64,000 nt of DNA from UBA5543 sp964464965 (GCA_964464965.1 CAYXHM010000004.1:248001-312000); one strand, 5' to 3'. Shown: positions 24,849 through 34,835, counted from the stretch's first letter. Numbers and translations are program-made. The notes: a model not told the origin generated them from the letters alone.

Positions 24849-26249
24849 TTAATTCATCTTACCCACCATATCGGCAGGGTTCACCCATTCATCAAACTGC
24901 TCAGATGTAACATAACCCAGGTCTATAGCTGTCTGTTTCAGCGTTTTGCCCTGTTTGTGTGCAGTCTGTGCTATTTCTGCGGCCTTATAGTAACCTATCT
25001 TAGTGTTCAGCGATGTTACCAGCATCAGCGAGTTGTGCAGGTGGGCGTCTATATTCTCCTGTATAGGCTCTATACCCACTGCGCACTTGTCGTTGAATGA
25101 CACGCAGCCATCACCTATCAGTCTTGCACTGTGCAGGAAGTTGTATATCATCATAGGCTTAAAAACGTTCAGCTCAAAATGGCCATTAGAACCACCAATA
25201 TTTATAGCCACATCGTTACCCAGCACCTGTGCAGCTATCATAGTAATAGCCTCGCACTGAGTAGGGTTTACCTTACCCGGCATGATAGAAGAACCCGGCT
25301 CGTTGTCAGGGATGGATATCTCCCCTATTCCGCAACGCGGGCCACTGCTCAGTATGCGTATGTCATTGCCTATCTTCATCAGGCTTACAGCTACAGTCTT
25401 CAGTGCGCCATGAGCCTCTACTATTGCATCGTGCGCAGCCAGGCTTTCAAACTTGTTCTCTGCTGTTACAAAAGGCAGGCCGGTCAGTTCAGCTATTTTG
25501 CCCGCTACATGTTCAGCATATCCCTCAGGCGTATTAATACCTGTACCTACCGCAGTACCGCCCAATGCCAGCTCGCTAAGGTGCGCCAGCGTATTCTCAA
25601 TAGCTTTCAATCCATGGTTCAGCTGAGATACATAGCCACTCAACTCCTGCCCCAGTGTCAATGGCGTGGCATCCATAAAATGTGTACGGCCTATCTTCAC
25701 TATGTGCATGTATTCTTTAGACTTTGCAGCCAGTGTATCGCGCAGTTTCTTTATACCAGGTATAGTAGTTTCTACCAGTATCTTATAGGCAGCTATGTGC
25801 ATAGCCGTAGGGAATGTATCGTTAGACGACTGCGACTTGTTCACATCATCATTAGGATGTACAAATTTCTCTTTATCTGTCAGTTGGCCGCCGTTTACCA
25901 CATGTGCACGGTAGGCTATCACCTCGTTGCAGTTCATGTTGCTTTGTGTGCCCGAACCCGTTTGCCATACTACCAGCGGAAACTCGTTGTCCAGCTTGCC
26001 CTCCAGTATCTCATCACACACCTTGCCTATCAGTTTAGACTTTTCAGCGGGCAATACACCCAGGTCGGTATTGGTAAGCGCAGCGGCTTTTTTCAGGTAG
26101 GCAAATGCTTTAATTATCTCCTTAGGCATCTTGTTGATGTCCTGGGCAATTTTAAAGTTGTCTATAGATCTTTGTGTTTGGGCGCCATAATAAGCGTTAA
26201 CAGGTACTTTCACCTCGCCCATCGTGTCTTTCTCAATACGGAATTCCAT
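24849..26249 (-). CDS. fumC: class II fumarate hydratase
   Basis: TCA-cycle enzyme that interconverts fumarate and L-malate; homotetramer without an iron-sulfur cluster. 466 aa, the usual length. The superfamily signature GSSIMPGKVNPTQCE is at about residues 317-331 and includes the catalytic serine of the mobile loop. Other family blocks are TGSGTQSNMNCNEVI, SSNDTFPTAMHIAA and GRTHFMDATPLTLGQE. The FumC-specific GGTAVGTGINTPEGY and the C-terminal lyase domain are intact. FumC is preferred over argininosuccinate lyase or aspartase because of these motifs. Monocistronic. Confidence 0.95.
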   Translation of the reverse strand: MEFRIEKDTMGEVKVPVNAYYGAQTQRSIDNFKIAQDINKMPKEIIKAFAYLKKAAALTNTDLGVLPAEKSKLIGKVCDEILEGKLDNEFPLVVWQTGSGTQSNMNCNEVIAYRAHVVNGGQLTDKEKFVHPNDDVNKSQSSNDTFPTAMHIAAYKILVETTIPGIKKLRDTLAAKSKEYMHIVKIGRTHFMDATPLTLGQELSGYVSQLNHGLKAIENTLAHLSELALGGTAVGTGINTPEGYAEHVAGKIAELTGLPFVTAENKFESLAAHDAIVEAHGALKTVAVSLMKIGNDIRILSSGPRCGIGEISIPDNEPGSSIMPGKVNPTQCEAITMIAAQVLGNDVAINIGGSNGHFELNVFKPMMIYNFLHSARLIGDGCVSFNDKCAVGIEPIQENIDAHLHNSLMLVTSLNTKIGYYKAAEIAQTAHKQGKTLKQTAIDLGYVTSEQFDEWVNPADMVGKMN

Positions 26250-26294
26250 ACAGTGTAATTATTTATAAAATGATATATAATAAAATTGACGCGA

Positions 26295-26302
26295 CAAAGG
26301 TA
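26295..26302 (-). promoter_or_regulatory. possible -7 promoter box of fumC
   Basis: TACCTTTG on the minus strand, 45 nt upstream of the fumC ATG. No TTG at the expected -33 spacing. Confidence 0.35.
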
Positions 26303-26392
26303 TTAAATGGCTGATTAAAAAATAGGTCGATATAGTATTACAGCTATGATTTTTCAAGCCATATAATTATACTTGCAAACTAAATTTCAAAT

Positions 26393-28078
26393 ATGAAAAA
26401 CCTATTATTAACCCTGGCGGCTACCCTTAACGTCATTTGCAGCTTTTCCCAAGTAAAAAATGTGGAATACAGCCTGCCCTTTGAAGAGCCTGAGAAGGGC
26501 TGGTACAAAGTAATGCAGCTATCCAATGGTAACACTTTCTTCTTCAACTTTAATAACGCAGATGGTGTTGAGGTAACCGTATATAAACCTGACAGGAAAA
26601 TAGCCGGCCGCAAAAAACTCACCAGCACTGTGTGGGATCCGAAGAACTTGAAAAATTCGACGATGGAGGGCATATACGAGATAGCCGGCCAGCCCGTAAT
26701 ATTCTTACAACAGCTTAATGACAGGGTGCCGGAGTTATTCCGCATACAATTGAACCCTGAAAACGGCGCTATTGTTAAACAGCAGAAGCTGGGCGAATTG
26801 CCAAAATACAGCATGATGGCAGGTTATGCTATGGCATTTGGCGGTGTAGATGCAGAGGATTTCATTGTAGAGAAAGACCCCTATTCTGATGCTTATGCAG
26901 TGGTACATTATAACTCATTTTCAAAAGAAAGTAACAAGCGTATAGAACTGGTACACTATACCGTAGAAAACGGCGAGCATGTAGAAATCAACAGGTCTTA
27001 CTATGATGCACAGAATTTTAAATACACCAACTATATAGGCATGACCGTAAACAGTGACAAAGCTGTGCACCTTGCTGCATACGGTTACAATACCGAAAGT
27101 AGTGGCGGTAAAGACTCAAGGGTAATCATCTCCAGGATAAAAAAGGGTGAAAGTGCATTTACGAACGTGAACCTGGAATTTACAGACGACTTTAAGGAGA
27201 CCGAAGGCCTGATGAATTATAACCCTGAAACCGGCATGATACAAATGTTAACCTTAACGCTGTTAAAATCGAAGGGTAAGGCGAATCCACTTATGTCTAC
27301 AACAAAATCAGTTAGCTACTATATGGCACTTGTTACCTATATAGACCCTGAGTCATTACAGATAATTAAGAAAGCCCTGTTACCAATGGATGGTATAGAG
27401 GCATATGTAAAATCTAAAAATATTGGGGATGATGAATTTCAAGGCATGCCAGTAAACATGATATTGAACAATGATAATACCAGTACTATACTTCTTGAAG
27501 AAAAAACAGAATCGAGCAATAGTAGAAGTGCAACAACAACCGTTACCTTGAACCGTATAGGTATTGTCAGTTTGGATAATACAGGAAAGGATATAGAAGC
27601 ATATGCTATTTACAAAAACCAGATTGCAGAAGGACAGCCAATGGAGAATATGTATTTAGCCAAAAGAGGAAAAGGAATGTGGTCATACCGCAAAAAAGTT
27701 GGCATGACAATGTATACTCCAATTGATAACAGGTCATTCTATTCTTATGATTGCATTAATACAACAGCTAACAACACCTATATTATTTACAATGACAACC
27801 CCAAGAATTACATCAATGGCCAGTTTAAAACAAGACCCGACAAATTAGGAGTGGTTGCTAGCACAGTTAGCGAAAATGCAGCTGTATACAGGAAAATTGC
27901 GCATACACAAATAGAATCGGGCTATTTATACGGGGGCAATCCCGACAAGGACCAGACAGCCTTTTGTAACATAGAATCATCACACTTTCGTAAGGAGACA
28001 GGTGTATATGCGGCCCTGATGGTAAAGCGTAATAAAAAAGAGAAAAAAGCATACATCTCCTGGGTGACATTGGAATAG
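26393..28078 (+). CDS. large uncharacterised secreted protein
   Basis: 561 aa with a signal peptide (MKNLLLTLAATLNVICSFSQ). The mature part is rich in beta strands with repeated W/Y-containing turns, and reads like a propeller-type surface or periplasmic protein. Examples are GWYKVMQLSNGNTFFFNFN, YSDAYAVVHYNSFS and YIGMTVNSDKAVHLAAYGYN. No sorting domain or lipobox is present at the ends. I do not recognise the family. The stop is only 33 nt before the cytochrome peroxidase gene on the same strand. Confidence 0.75.
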   Translation: MKNLLLTLAATLNVICSFSQVKNVEYSLPFEEPEKGWYKVMQLSNGNTFFFNFNNADGVEVTVYKPDRKIAGRKKLTSTVWDPKNLKNSTMEGIYEIAGQPVIFLQQLNDRVPELFRIQLNPENGAIVKQQKLGELPKYSMMAGYAMAFGGVDAEDFIVEKDPYSDAYAVVHYNSFSKESNKRIELVHYTVENGEHVEINRSYYDAQNFKYTNYIGMTVNSDKAVHLAAYGYNTESSGGKDSRVIISRIKKGESAFTNVNLEFTDDFKETEGLMNYNPETGMIQMLTLTLLKSKGKANPLMSTTKSVSYYMALVTYIDPESLQIIKKALLPMDGIEAYVKSKNIGDDEFQGMPVNMILNNDNTSTILLEEKTESSNSRSATTTVTLNRIGIVSLDNTGKDIEAYAIYKNQIAEGQPMENMYLAKRGKGMWSYRKKVGMTMYTPIDNRSFYSYDCINTTANNTYIIYNDNPKNYINGQFKTRPDKLGVVASTVSENAAVYRKIAHTQIESGYLYGGNPDKDQTAFCNIESSHFRKETGVYAALMVKRNKKEKKAYISWVTLE

Positions 28079-28098
28079 GGCGTTTAAATATATTGCAG

Positions 28099-28106
28099 TA
28101 ATTTTG
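28099..28106 (+). promoter_or_regulatory. possible -7 promoter box before peroxidase gene
   Basis: TAATTTTG, ending 5 nt before the GTG start at 28112. If real, the mRNA would be nearly leaderless; otherwise the peroxidase is read through from the upstream gene. Confidence 0.3.
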
Positions 28107-28111
28107 CACCT

Positions 28112-29056
28112 GTGAAGTACGGATTAGTTATATGTATTGCATTGTCAATTGCCTGTTTCGCCTCCCTGGGTTTTAAAGATAAAGGTAAACGGATGACAAA
28201 GGCAGAATTGGGGGAGTTATTATTCTTCGACCCTATTTTGTCTGAAGACCACAGTGTAAGCTGCGCCTCATGTCATAAGCCTGAATTCGCATTTGCAGAT
28301 ACGGTAGCCTTCAGTACAGGTGTGCATGGCAAAAAGGCCGCCCGCAACACCCCCTCGGCTATGAACGTTGCCGCAAGAGAGGCGTTGTTTTGGGATGGAC
28401 GTGCTGCAACCCTTGAAGAGCAGGCACTGATGCCTATTGAGAACCCGGATGAAATGAATCTGCCTGTTAGTGAGGCGGTGGTAAGATTGAACAACAGCAA
28501 GTACAGGCAACTCTTTATACAGGTATTTGGAAAAGTGCCGGATAGAAAAAGCCTGGGTATAGCCATTTCTGAATACGAGAAAACCCTCGAAACATCAGAT
28601 ACGCCAAATGACCGCTGGCTGAATGACGAACCGGGAGGACTGACAGCACAGCAGGAACGAGGCCGGGAGATATTCAGGGTAAAGGCTAAGTGTTTTGAGT
28701 GCCACTTTTCGCCAGACTTCACTGTGGACGATTTCAGGAATATTGGCCTGTTCAATGGCGGAGAGTATAATGACTCAGGCCGATATAACCATACCCGCAA
28801 CATAGCTGATATAGGCAAGTTCAAAGTACCGGGCCTTCGCAACGTCGCAGTCACAGCGCCTTATATGCACGACGGTAGCATGAAAACACTGAGGGAAGTA
28901 ATAGACTATTACGACCAGCCACAGAAGTTTGTAACAAACGCCATTGGCCGTGATAGTGTATTAAGAGAACCGCTAAACCTCACTGAACAGGACAAGCAGG
29001 ACCTGGAGGCTTTCCTTCACTCCCTTACAGACGACAGGTTTGTAAAGAAGTTGTAG
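28112..29056 (+). CDS. di-heme cytochrome-c peroxidase (MauG/CcpA family)
   Basis: Periplasmic peroxidase of 314 aa from a GTG start, chosen because it gives the signal peptide VICIALSIACFASLG. Two heme c sites are present: CASCH at residues 51-55 and CFECH at 194-198. Between and around them are the family blocks ELGELLFFDPILSEDHSVSC, ARNTPSAMNVA, FWDGRAATLEEQA and PGLRNVAVTAPYMHDGSM. Members reduce H2O2 with electrons from small cytochromes, or carry out related oxidations. The start lies 33 nt after the previous stop. Confidence 0.92.
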   Translation: MKYGLVICIALSIACFASLGFKDKGKRMTKAELGELLFFDPILSEDHSVSCASCHKPEFAFADTVAFSTGVHGKKAARNTPSAMNVAAREALFWDGRAATLEEQALMPIENPDEMNLPVSEAVVRLNNSKYRQLFIQVFGKVPDRKSLGIAISEYEKTLETSDTPNDRWLNDEPGGLTAQQERGREIFRVKAKCFECHFSPDFTVDDFRNIGLFNGGEYNDSGRYNHTRNIADIGKFKVPGLRNVAVTAPYMHDGSMKTLREVIDYYDQPQKFVTNAIGRDSVLREPLNLTEQDKQDLEAFLHSLTDDRFVKKL

Positions 29057-29113
29057 CAGGCTATTCTTAATTATTACTGCTTCTTTATATCTTCAGCGCC
29101 TTAATGGTCTTTT

Positions 29114-30562
29114 ATGAGTAAAAGTACCGGGAGACTTTTATCCCTGCTTGGTGGTATCACTTTATCGCTCCTTATGCTATGGCTTAATCCGTTTGGATTA
29201 TCGTGGCAGGCGACAAAGGTACTGGCTATTGCTACACTTATGATTACCTGGTGGATAACACAGGCGCTGCCTATGCCTGTTGTTGCATTGCTGCCATTGG
29301 TGCTGTTTCCTCTTATGGACATCTCAACTATGGAAGCTGCAGCAGAGCCATATGCCAACCCTATCATCTTCCTGTTTATGGGTGGCTTTATGATAGCGCT
29401 GGCTATAGAAAAATGGGAACTGCACAAACGTGCGGCATTAACGATAATACAATTGACAGGCACCAGCGGCAACCGTATTGTGCTGGGATTTATTCTTGCC
29501 ACTGGCTTACTGAGCATGTGGCTGAGCAACACGGCTACTACCATGATGATGTACCCTATTGCACTGAGCGTTATTAAAGTAATGGAAGATAAGAGCAGTG
29601 AACAAGGCAATGTAAAGAACCTGGGCATTTGTCTTTTACTGGCTATAGCGTATGCCAGCAACTTTGGCGGTATTGCTACAATAATTGGCACACCGCCCAA
29701 TGTAGCATATGTAGCTTACCTGCAAAAGAGCAGCGGTTATACATTTGCCTTTGCAGACTGGATGAAGATATGCTTGCCCCTTTCCATACTGCTTTTGATA
29801 GCATTATACTTTGTAATGGTGAAAGTATTGTACCCTAACAACCTGGCAGATGACAGCAACGCCAGGAAGATGATTAACAGTGAGCTGAAACTATTGGGCA
29901 AACTTAGCAATGCCGAAAAAAGGGTATTGGCTATTTTTATAACTACGGCTGTATTATGGATAACCAAAGACCTGGTGAATGCAGCCCAATCTGTGTTTAA
30001 ACTGAATGATTCTATCATAGCATTGCTGGGTGGCATACTCATGTTTTTAGTACCATCGGGCGAGGGTGAAAACAAACCTATACTGGAATGGCACGATACT
30101 AAAAACCTTGCCTGGGGTATATTGATACTCTTTGGCGGGGGTATATCGCTGGCTACACAACTGGAAGGTGCAGGGCTGATACAAAGCCTTGGCGAGTGGA
30201 TAGCAGGCTATGCTACAGGCGGTATAATGCTGGTGCTTATTGTGACTCTTGTTTCTATCTTTATCAGCGAGGTAATGAGCAATGTAGCGCAGGTAATTGT
30301 ATTTGCCCCTGTAATAGCGAGCCTGGCAGCGGCTTTGCATATCAATCCGTTACAACTGGGCCTTGCTATGACACTTGGAGCCAGTTGCGCAGGCATGCTA
30401 CCTATGGGTACCCCTCCCAATGCTATAGTATTCGCCAGCGGTAAGCTAAAACTAAAACACATGACCACTACCGGGTTCATCATGAACATTGTATCAGCCG
30501 TACTTATAACATTGTTCTGCTGGTATCTTGTGCCGGTGCTGGTAGTTGCTGTACTACATTAA
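29114..30562 (+). CDS. DASS family anion:Na+ symporter (SLC13-like)
   Basis: Inner-membrane carrier of 482 aa with about 12 helices. The family hallmarks are present twice, as expected from its inverted repeat: SNTATTMMMYP with GTPPNVAY in the first half, and SNVAQVIVFAPV with MGTPPNAIVF in the second. These SNT and TPPN motifs bind Na+ and the dicarboxylate. Likely substrates are C4 dicarboxylates (succinate, malate, fumarate), which would suit the nearby fumarase, but sulfate or other anions are possible. It stops 3 nt from the opposite-strand GNAT gene. Confidence 0.93.
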   Translation: MSKSTGRLLSLLGGITLSLLMLWLNPFGLSWQATKVLAIATLMITWWITQALPMPVVALLPLVLFPLMDISTMEAAAEPYANPIIFLFMGGFMIALAIEKWELHKRAALTIIQLTGTSGNRIVLGFILATGLLSMWLSNTATTMMMYPIALSVIKVMEDKSSEQGNVKNLGICLLLAIAYASNFGGIATIIGTPPNVAYVAYLQKSSGYTFAFADWMKICLPLSILLLIALYFVMVKVLYPNNLADDSNARKMINSELKLLGKLSNAEKRVLAIFITTAVLWITKDLVNAAQSVFKLNDSIIALLGGILMFLVPSGEGENKPILEWHDTKNLAWGILILFGGGISLATQLEGAGLIQSLGEWIAGYATGGIMLVLIVTLVSIFISEVMSNVAQVIVFAPVIASLAAALHINPLQLGLAMTLGASCAGMLPMGTPPNAIVFASGKLKLKHMTTTGFIMNIVSAVLITLFCWYLVPVLVVAVLH

Positions 30563-30565
30563 GTA

Positions 30566-30856
30566 TTACCGGCTCCATAACACGTCTGCAAATTCGTCTG
30601 CTCTTTTTTTAAATAAGGCATTGGCATATGGGCAAAGCGGTATTATTTTCAGGTTATTGGCACGGGCATAATCTACCGCTGCTTCTACCAGTATTTTGCC
30701 AATACCTTTCCCCTCGTAGCCTTCATTTACTTCTGTATGTTCTATTATGAACTTATCAGTCCCTGCATAAACGTATTCAATATTCCCAATCCTCGCACCA
30801 TTTTCTTCTATAAAGAACCGGGCTTTTTTATCATCACCCTCTTGCTGTACATGCAT
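30566..30856 (-). CDS. small GNAT-family N-acetyltransferase
   Basis: 96 aa, a minimal GNAT fold of the YjdJ/GTT1 type. The acetyl-CoA loop reads NEGYEGKGIGKILVEAAVDY (the Gly-x-Gly-Ile-Gly pyrophosphate loop), preceded by IEHTEV and followed by the conserved IIPLCPYANALFKK segment typical of this subfamily. It probably acetylates a small amine or protein; substrate unknown. It is the last gene of the valS minus-strand run, 49 nt after miaE. Confidence 0.9.
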   Translation of the reverse strand: MHVQQEGDDKKARFFIEENGARIGNIEYVYAGTDKFIIEHTEVNEGYEGKGIGKILVEAAVDYARANNLKIIPLCPYANALFKKRADEFADVLWSR

Positions 30857-30905
30857 ACTAATTATATTTTACTTAAAAACAAACTCTATAACCAACACTA
30901 TTGGA

Positions 30906-31511
30906 CTAATGCATTCTATCGCCACGGGGTGTAAGCTGCGCCAATACCTTTTCTTCCATCTTCAGCCAGTCATGCCATTTGCTGCGTACTTTCTCTGCCG
31001 GAAAGTATTCTTCTGCAAGGTCAATAAATGCCCTGTAATGGCCAGCCTCTGAAACCATAAACTTATAATAGAACTTACGAAGGCTTTCTTCTTCAAGCCT
31101 CTCACTGAGCAACCTGAAACGCTCACAACTACGGGCTTCAATAAGCGCACTGGTCAGTAACCTGTGCAATAGTTTCTCTTCATGGGGGTAGTCTTTCTTT
31201 GGCTGGTACTCCAACAGCAGGTTAACATATTCATCTTTGCGTTGCGGCCCCAATTCATACCCTCTCTTCCGCATTTCTGCATATACCATGCGGAAATGCC
31301 CCCACTCCTCGGTAACGATTGGTGCCAGCACCTCTACTACCCTATGCTTATCTGCGTGGCGCTGAATGATGCTGATACATTGTGTAGCGGCTTTTTGCTC
31401 GCAAAAGGCATGGTCTGTAAGTATTTCCTCCAGCGATATAGCTGCAAGGTTTACCCATCTCGGGTCTGTGGGCATTTTTAGGCCAAGTATGCTATTGTCT
31501 GCCGTGCTCAT
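30906..31511 (-). CDS. miaE: tRNA-(ms2io6A)-hydroxylase
   Basis: Di-iron enzyme of the ferritin-like fold that hydroxylates the isopentenyl group of ms2i6A at tRNA position 37. 201 aa. Metal ligands are suggested by LAAISLEEILTDHAFCEQKA, IVTEEWGHFRMV, SALIEARSCERFRLL and MVSEAGHYRAF, the Glu and ExxH pairs characteristic of MiaE. Co-location with valyl-tRNA synthetase makes a tRNA role sensible. MiaA and MiaB, which make its substrate, are not in the window. It starts 4 nt after the preceding stop. Confidence 0.93.
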   Translation of the reverse strand: MSTADNSILGLKMPTDPRWVNLAAISLEEILTDHAFCEQKAATQCISIIQRHADKHRVVEVLAPIVTEEWGHFRMVYAEMRKRGYELGPQRKDEYVNLLLEYQPKKDYPHEEKLLHRLLTSALIEARSCERFRLLSERLEEESLRKFYYKFMVSEAGHYRAFIDLAEEYFPAEKVRSKWHDWLKMEEKVLAQLTPRGDRMH

Positions 31512-31515
31512 ATTT

Positions 31516-31995
31516 TTACCGGGTAATAACTATGCGTAAAGGCTTGCCTACAGCATGTGCTTTTGTACTATCTGCAGCCTCCAGTTGTATCTGTTCAAAA
31601 ATAACGGTATCGCCTTTTTTAGCCCTCTCCAGCAACGCGTTCAGTTGATATTCCTTTAGTTTACTATCGAAAGTGAATTCTGATAAATAGTCTGTTGTAA
31701 CAAAAGGGTTACCAACGGAATCTTCGTATAGCATACGTTCGCAGAAAGTAAACATATAACTCTTCACATTGAACACACGCCCGTTGCTGTCACGCGACGT
31801 AAGGCCCTGCTTTAAAAGAGAATCGAACAGGGGCTTTTTAATGATACCGGTATCTATATCGCTATTGCCAAGGTACACATTTACAGGGACGACCTTTTTC
31901 ACCTTCTTCTTGTCTTTGCCATCATCACCAGCCCACACATTCCAGGCTATCGTCATTACCAGTACTAATATTAATAGCTGTGCTGTTCTTTTCAT
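31516..31995 (-). CDS. uncharacterised secreted protein between valS and miaE
   Basis: 159 aa with a signal peptide (LLILVLVMTIAWNVWAGD) then a lysine-rich stretch (KDKKKVKKVVPVN). The mature domain resembles the general GldM-C/carboxypeptidase-like beta fold only loosely; motifs include SNGRVFNVKSYMFTFCERM and KGDTVIFEQIQLEAADST, the latter like proteins that bind periplasmic partners. Not firmly recognised. It sits 10 nt after valS and 4 nt before miaE, so it is in the same transcript. Confidence 0.72.
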   Translation of the reverse strand: MKRTAQLLILVLVMTIAWNVWAGDDGKDKKKVKKVVPVNVYLGNSDIDTGIIKKPLFDSLLKQGLTSRDSNGRVFNVKSYMFTFCERMLYEDSVGNPFVTTDYLSEFTFDSKLKEYQLNALLERAKKGDTVIFEQIQLEAADSTKAHAVGKPLRIVITR

Positions 31996-32005
31996 CCTTA
32001 TAAAG

Positions 32006-34636
32006 TTATAACAAACTCAGGCTTTCTTCAAGTGCTTTTATCTTCGCTTCAGCATCGTCTTTTTTCCTGCGTTCTACATCTATTATTTCTGGTTTGGCAT
32101 TTTGTACAAAACGCTCGTTGCCCAGTTTTTTATCTACACTTACCAGGAACCCTTTCAGGTAATCCAGCTCTTTTTGCATTTGTGCTTTTTGGGCGGCAGT
32201 ATCTATTACTACATTGGCTTCTATGTACAGCTTATCTGTTTGTACTACTACCGCTATGCCGCCGGCTTTTGCCTCGTCTGTGAAACCAATATGTTCTGCA
32301 TTTACCTGCCTTTGCAATATATGTTGTACCGTATTATAAAATCCTTGCTGTTGTGTTGTTATCCATAGCTTGATGGTATCTTTAGGCTTCAGGTTGTTTT
32401 TATTACGTGCATCTCTTACGCTGGTAATAACCTGTTGCAGCATATCACCATGTTTCAATACATCTTTGTCAATACTATTGTATATGGGTAGTTGCAGTAC
32501 CATCAGGTCCTGCCCCGTAGTACGGGGCTTTAACCGGTGATATATCTCTTCTGTTACAAATGGCATATACGGATGCAGCAATTGTATCAGCTTTTCATAG
32601 ATGCCGATAGTGCGCTCATATACCTTGCGTGACATGGGTTGCTCCATGCCGGGCTTTACCCATTCCAGGTACCAGGAGCAGAAATCATCCCATATCAAAG
32701 AATATATAGTTTTCAAGCCCTCGCTCAACCTGAACTCCTTTATCTGCTCGGCTACCTGCTGTGATGACTGCGCCAGGCGCTGCTCCATCCAGTCTATAGC
32801 AAAGAGTACATTGGCATCATCTACACCATCTGCAGTACGTTCTTCCCAACTTTTTACCAGCTTCAGTGCATTCCACATTTTATTGGTAAAGTTGCGCCCC
32901 TGCTCCAGTGTAGATTCATCATACAACAGATCGTTACCTGCAGGTGATGCTATCATAATACTGAAACGTAAAGTATCCGCCCCAAAGTTGTCAATCAGTT
33001 CCAGCAGGTCGGGCGAGTTACCTAAAGATTTACTCATTTTTCGGCCCTGCTTATCGCGGATGATGCCCGTAAAGTAAACTTCATTAAAAGGCTTATCGCC
33101 CATAAACTCATAGCCCGCCATAATCATCCTGGCTACCCAGAAGAATATGATGTCAGGCCCCGTTACCAGGGTATTGGTTGGGTAATAATATTTCAGTTCC
33201 GCATTCTCCGGGTTTTCATTCCACCCAAATACCTGCATAGGCCACAGCCAACTGCTGAACCATGTATCCAGTACATCATCATCCTGCCTTAACTCCGGTT
33301 GTGTTGTTGCCAGGTTTGGCTTCTTAGCCTTGTATTTGGCATGTGCTTCTTCTGCTGTTTTTGCTACATAGATGGTATTCTCACTATCGTACCATGCGGG
33401 TATGCGCTGACCCCACCAGAGCTGGCGGCTGATGCACCAGTCTTTAAGGTTCTCCATCCAGTACTTGTACAGGTTTTTGAACTTCCCGGGATGGAATTCA
33501 ATATTGCCATTTAACACATTCTCCAATGCCGGGCCCACCATTTTTTCCATATTGCACCACCACTGCATAGACAGGCGTGGTTCTATAACAGCATTGGTGC
33601 GTTCAGAAAAACCTACCTGGTTGCTGTAATCTTCTTCTTTTACAACATGGCCAAGCTCTGCCAGGTCTTTAACGATCTGCTTGCGCACGGCAAAGCGGTC
33701 TTGCCCGATGTACAGGCCCGCAGCTTCGCTCATGGTGCCATCTTCGTTCAATGTATCGATAACAGGCAGGTTATACTTCTGCCCCAGGTTATAATCATTG
33801 ATATCGTGCGCAGGTGTCACTTTCAAAGCGCCCGTACCAAATTCCATATCGATGTAGTCATCGAATATGATGGGCACTTCCCTGTTCACCAATGGTATGA
33901 TACATTTTTTGCCTTTAAGGTGTGTATAACGTGGGTCGTCGGGGTGTACACATACGGCAGTATCGCCCAGTATTGTTTCAGGGCGTACAGTAGCTATGGT
34001 TATATATTCATCCTCCGTATCCGCTATGCGATATCGTACGTAGGTGAGTTTGGAATTAGTCTGTTTGTGCAATACCTCCTCATCACTCAGGGCTGTTTTA
34101 GCCTGGGGGTCCCAGTTTATCATTTTCACGCCACGGTAGATATAGCCTTTATCATACAGGTCATTGAAGACGCGTATAACAGCGGCATAATATTCCTCGT
34201 TCATGGTGAAATTGGTACGGTCCCAGTCCAGTGCACAGCCTAAGCGTTTCAATTGCTCCAGTATGATACCTCCGTATTTATCCTTCCATTCATAGGCGTA
34301 TTGCATGAATTCATCGCGAGAGATATTGTTCTTATCAATACCTTTTTCACGCAGCATATTTACCACCTTTGCTTCAGTAGCTATAGATGCATGGTCGGTA
34401 CCGGGCACCCAGCAGGTGTTATAACCTAGCATACGGGCACGGCGCAACAGTATATCCTGCACGGTATCATTCAAGGCATGACCCATGTGCAACACACCTG
34501 TTACGTTTGGCGGCGGTATGACTATGGTATATGGCGGGCGCTCGTCAGGCACTGATGTAAAATAGCCTGACTTGTTCCAATGCCCGTACCAATGCTGTTC
34601 CGCTTCCTTATGCTGAAAATTCTTACTGAGTTCCAT
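32006..34636 (-). CDS. valS: valyl-tRNA synthetase
   Basis: Class Ia aminoacyl-tRNA synthetase, 876 aa. The HIGH-type motif is HMGH at residues 50-53 (in PPNVTGVLHMGH), the KMSKS motif is at about 530-534 (GRKMSKSLGN), and the editing domain (CP1) lies between them. A C-terminal coiled-coil arm (AQKAQMQKELDYLKGFLVSV and following) is the ValS tRNA-binding element. The frame is intact. First gene of a minus-strand run with 31516-31995, miaE and a GNAT gene. Confidence 0.97.
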   Translation of the reverse strand: MELSKNFQHKEAEQHWYGHWNKSGYFTSVPDERPPYTIVIPPPNVTGVLHMGHALNDTVQDILLRRARMLGYNTCWVPGTDHASIATEAKVVNMLREKGIDKNNISRDEFMQYAYEWKDKYGGIILEQLKRLGCALDWDRTNFTMNEEYYAAVIRVFNDLYDKGYIYRGVKMINWDPQAKTALSDEEVLHKQTNSKLTYVRYRIADTEDEYITIATVRPETILGDTAVCVHPDDPRYTHLKGKKCIIPLVNREVPIIFDDYIDMEFGTGALKVTPAHDINDYNLGQKYNLPVIDTLNEDGTMSEAAGLYIGQDRFAVRKQIVKDLAELGHVVKEEDYSNQVGFSERTNAVIEPRLSMQWWCNMEKMVGPALENVLNGNIEFHPGKFKNLYKYWMENLKDWCISRQLWWGQRIPAWYDSENTIYVAKTAEEAHAKYKAKKPNLATTQPELRQDDDVLDTWFSSWLWPMQVFGWNENPENAELKYYYPTNTLVTGPDIIFFWVARMIMAGYEFMGDKPFNEVYFTGIIRDKQGRKMSKSLGNSPDLLELIDNFGADTLRFSIMIASPAGNDLLYDESTLEQGRNFTNKMWNALKLVKSWEERTADGVDDANVLFAIDWMEQRLAQSSQQVAEQIKEFRLSEGLKTIYSLIWDDFCSWYLEWVKPGMEQPMSRKVYERTIGIYEKLIQLLHPYMPFVTEEIYHRLKPRTTGQDLMVLQLPIYNSIDKDVLKHGDMLQQVITSVRDARNKNNLKPKDTIKLWITTQQQGFYNTVQHILQRQVNAEHIGFTDEAKAGGIAVVVQTDKLYIEANVVIDTAAQKAQMQKELDYLKGFLVSVDKKLGNERFVQNAKPEIIDVERRKKDDAEAKIKALEESLSLL

Positions 34637-34679
34637 TATTAAAATAAATACTGAGGTGCTTTATAGTTTTAAAAGCTTA

Positions 34680-34687
34680 CAAAGATA
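34680..34687 (-). promoter_or_regulatory. possible -7 promoter box of valS
   Basis: TATCTTTG on the minus strand, 43 nt upstream of the valS ATG. No TTG at the -33 distance. No T-box-like structure was recognised upstream. Confidence 0.35.
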
Positions 34688-34835
34688 ATACCAATATAAC
34701 GAAAGAGCAGCCTTTCTGCGTTGTTCTGTATTTTAGCGTTGAATTATAATTATTTTGCATGACTGTGTTTCATGCCTAATTTAACAACCATCATAGTAAT
34801 TGAATTATTACATTTGTCACAATCAATACTAACTC

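Noticed and set aside
25131..26258. A 375-codon plus-strand open frame opposite fumC
   Set aside because: Antisense shadow of a highly conserved enzyme; Tyr/Cys/His-rich and without family motifs.
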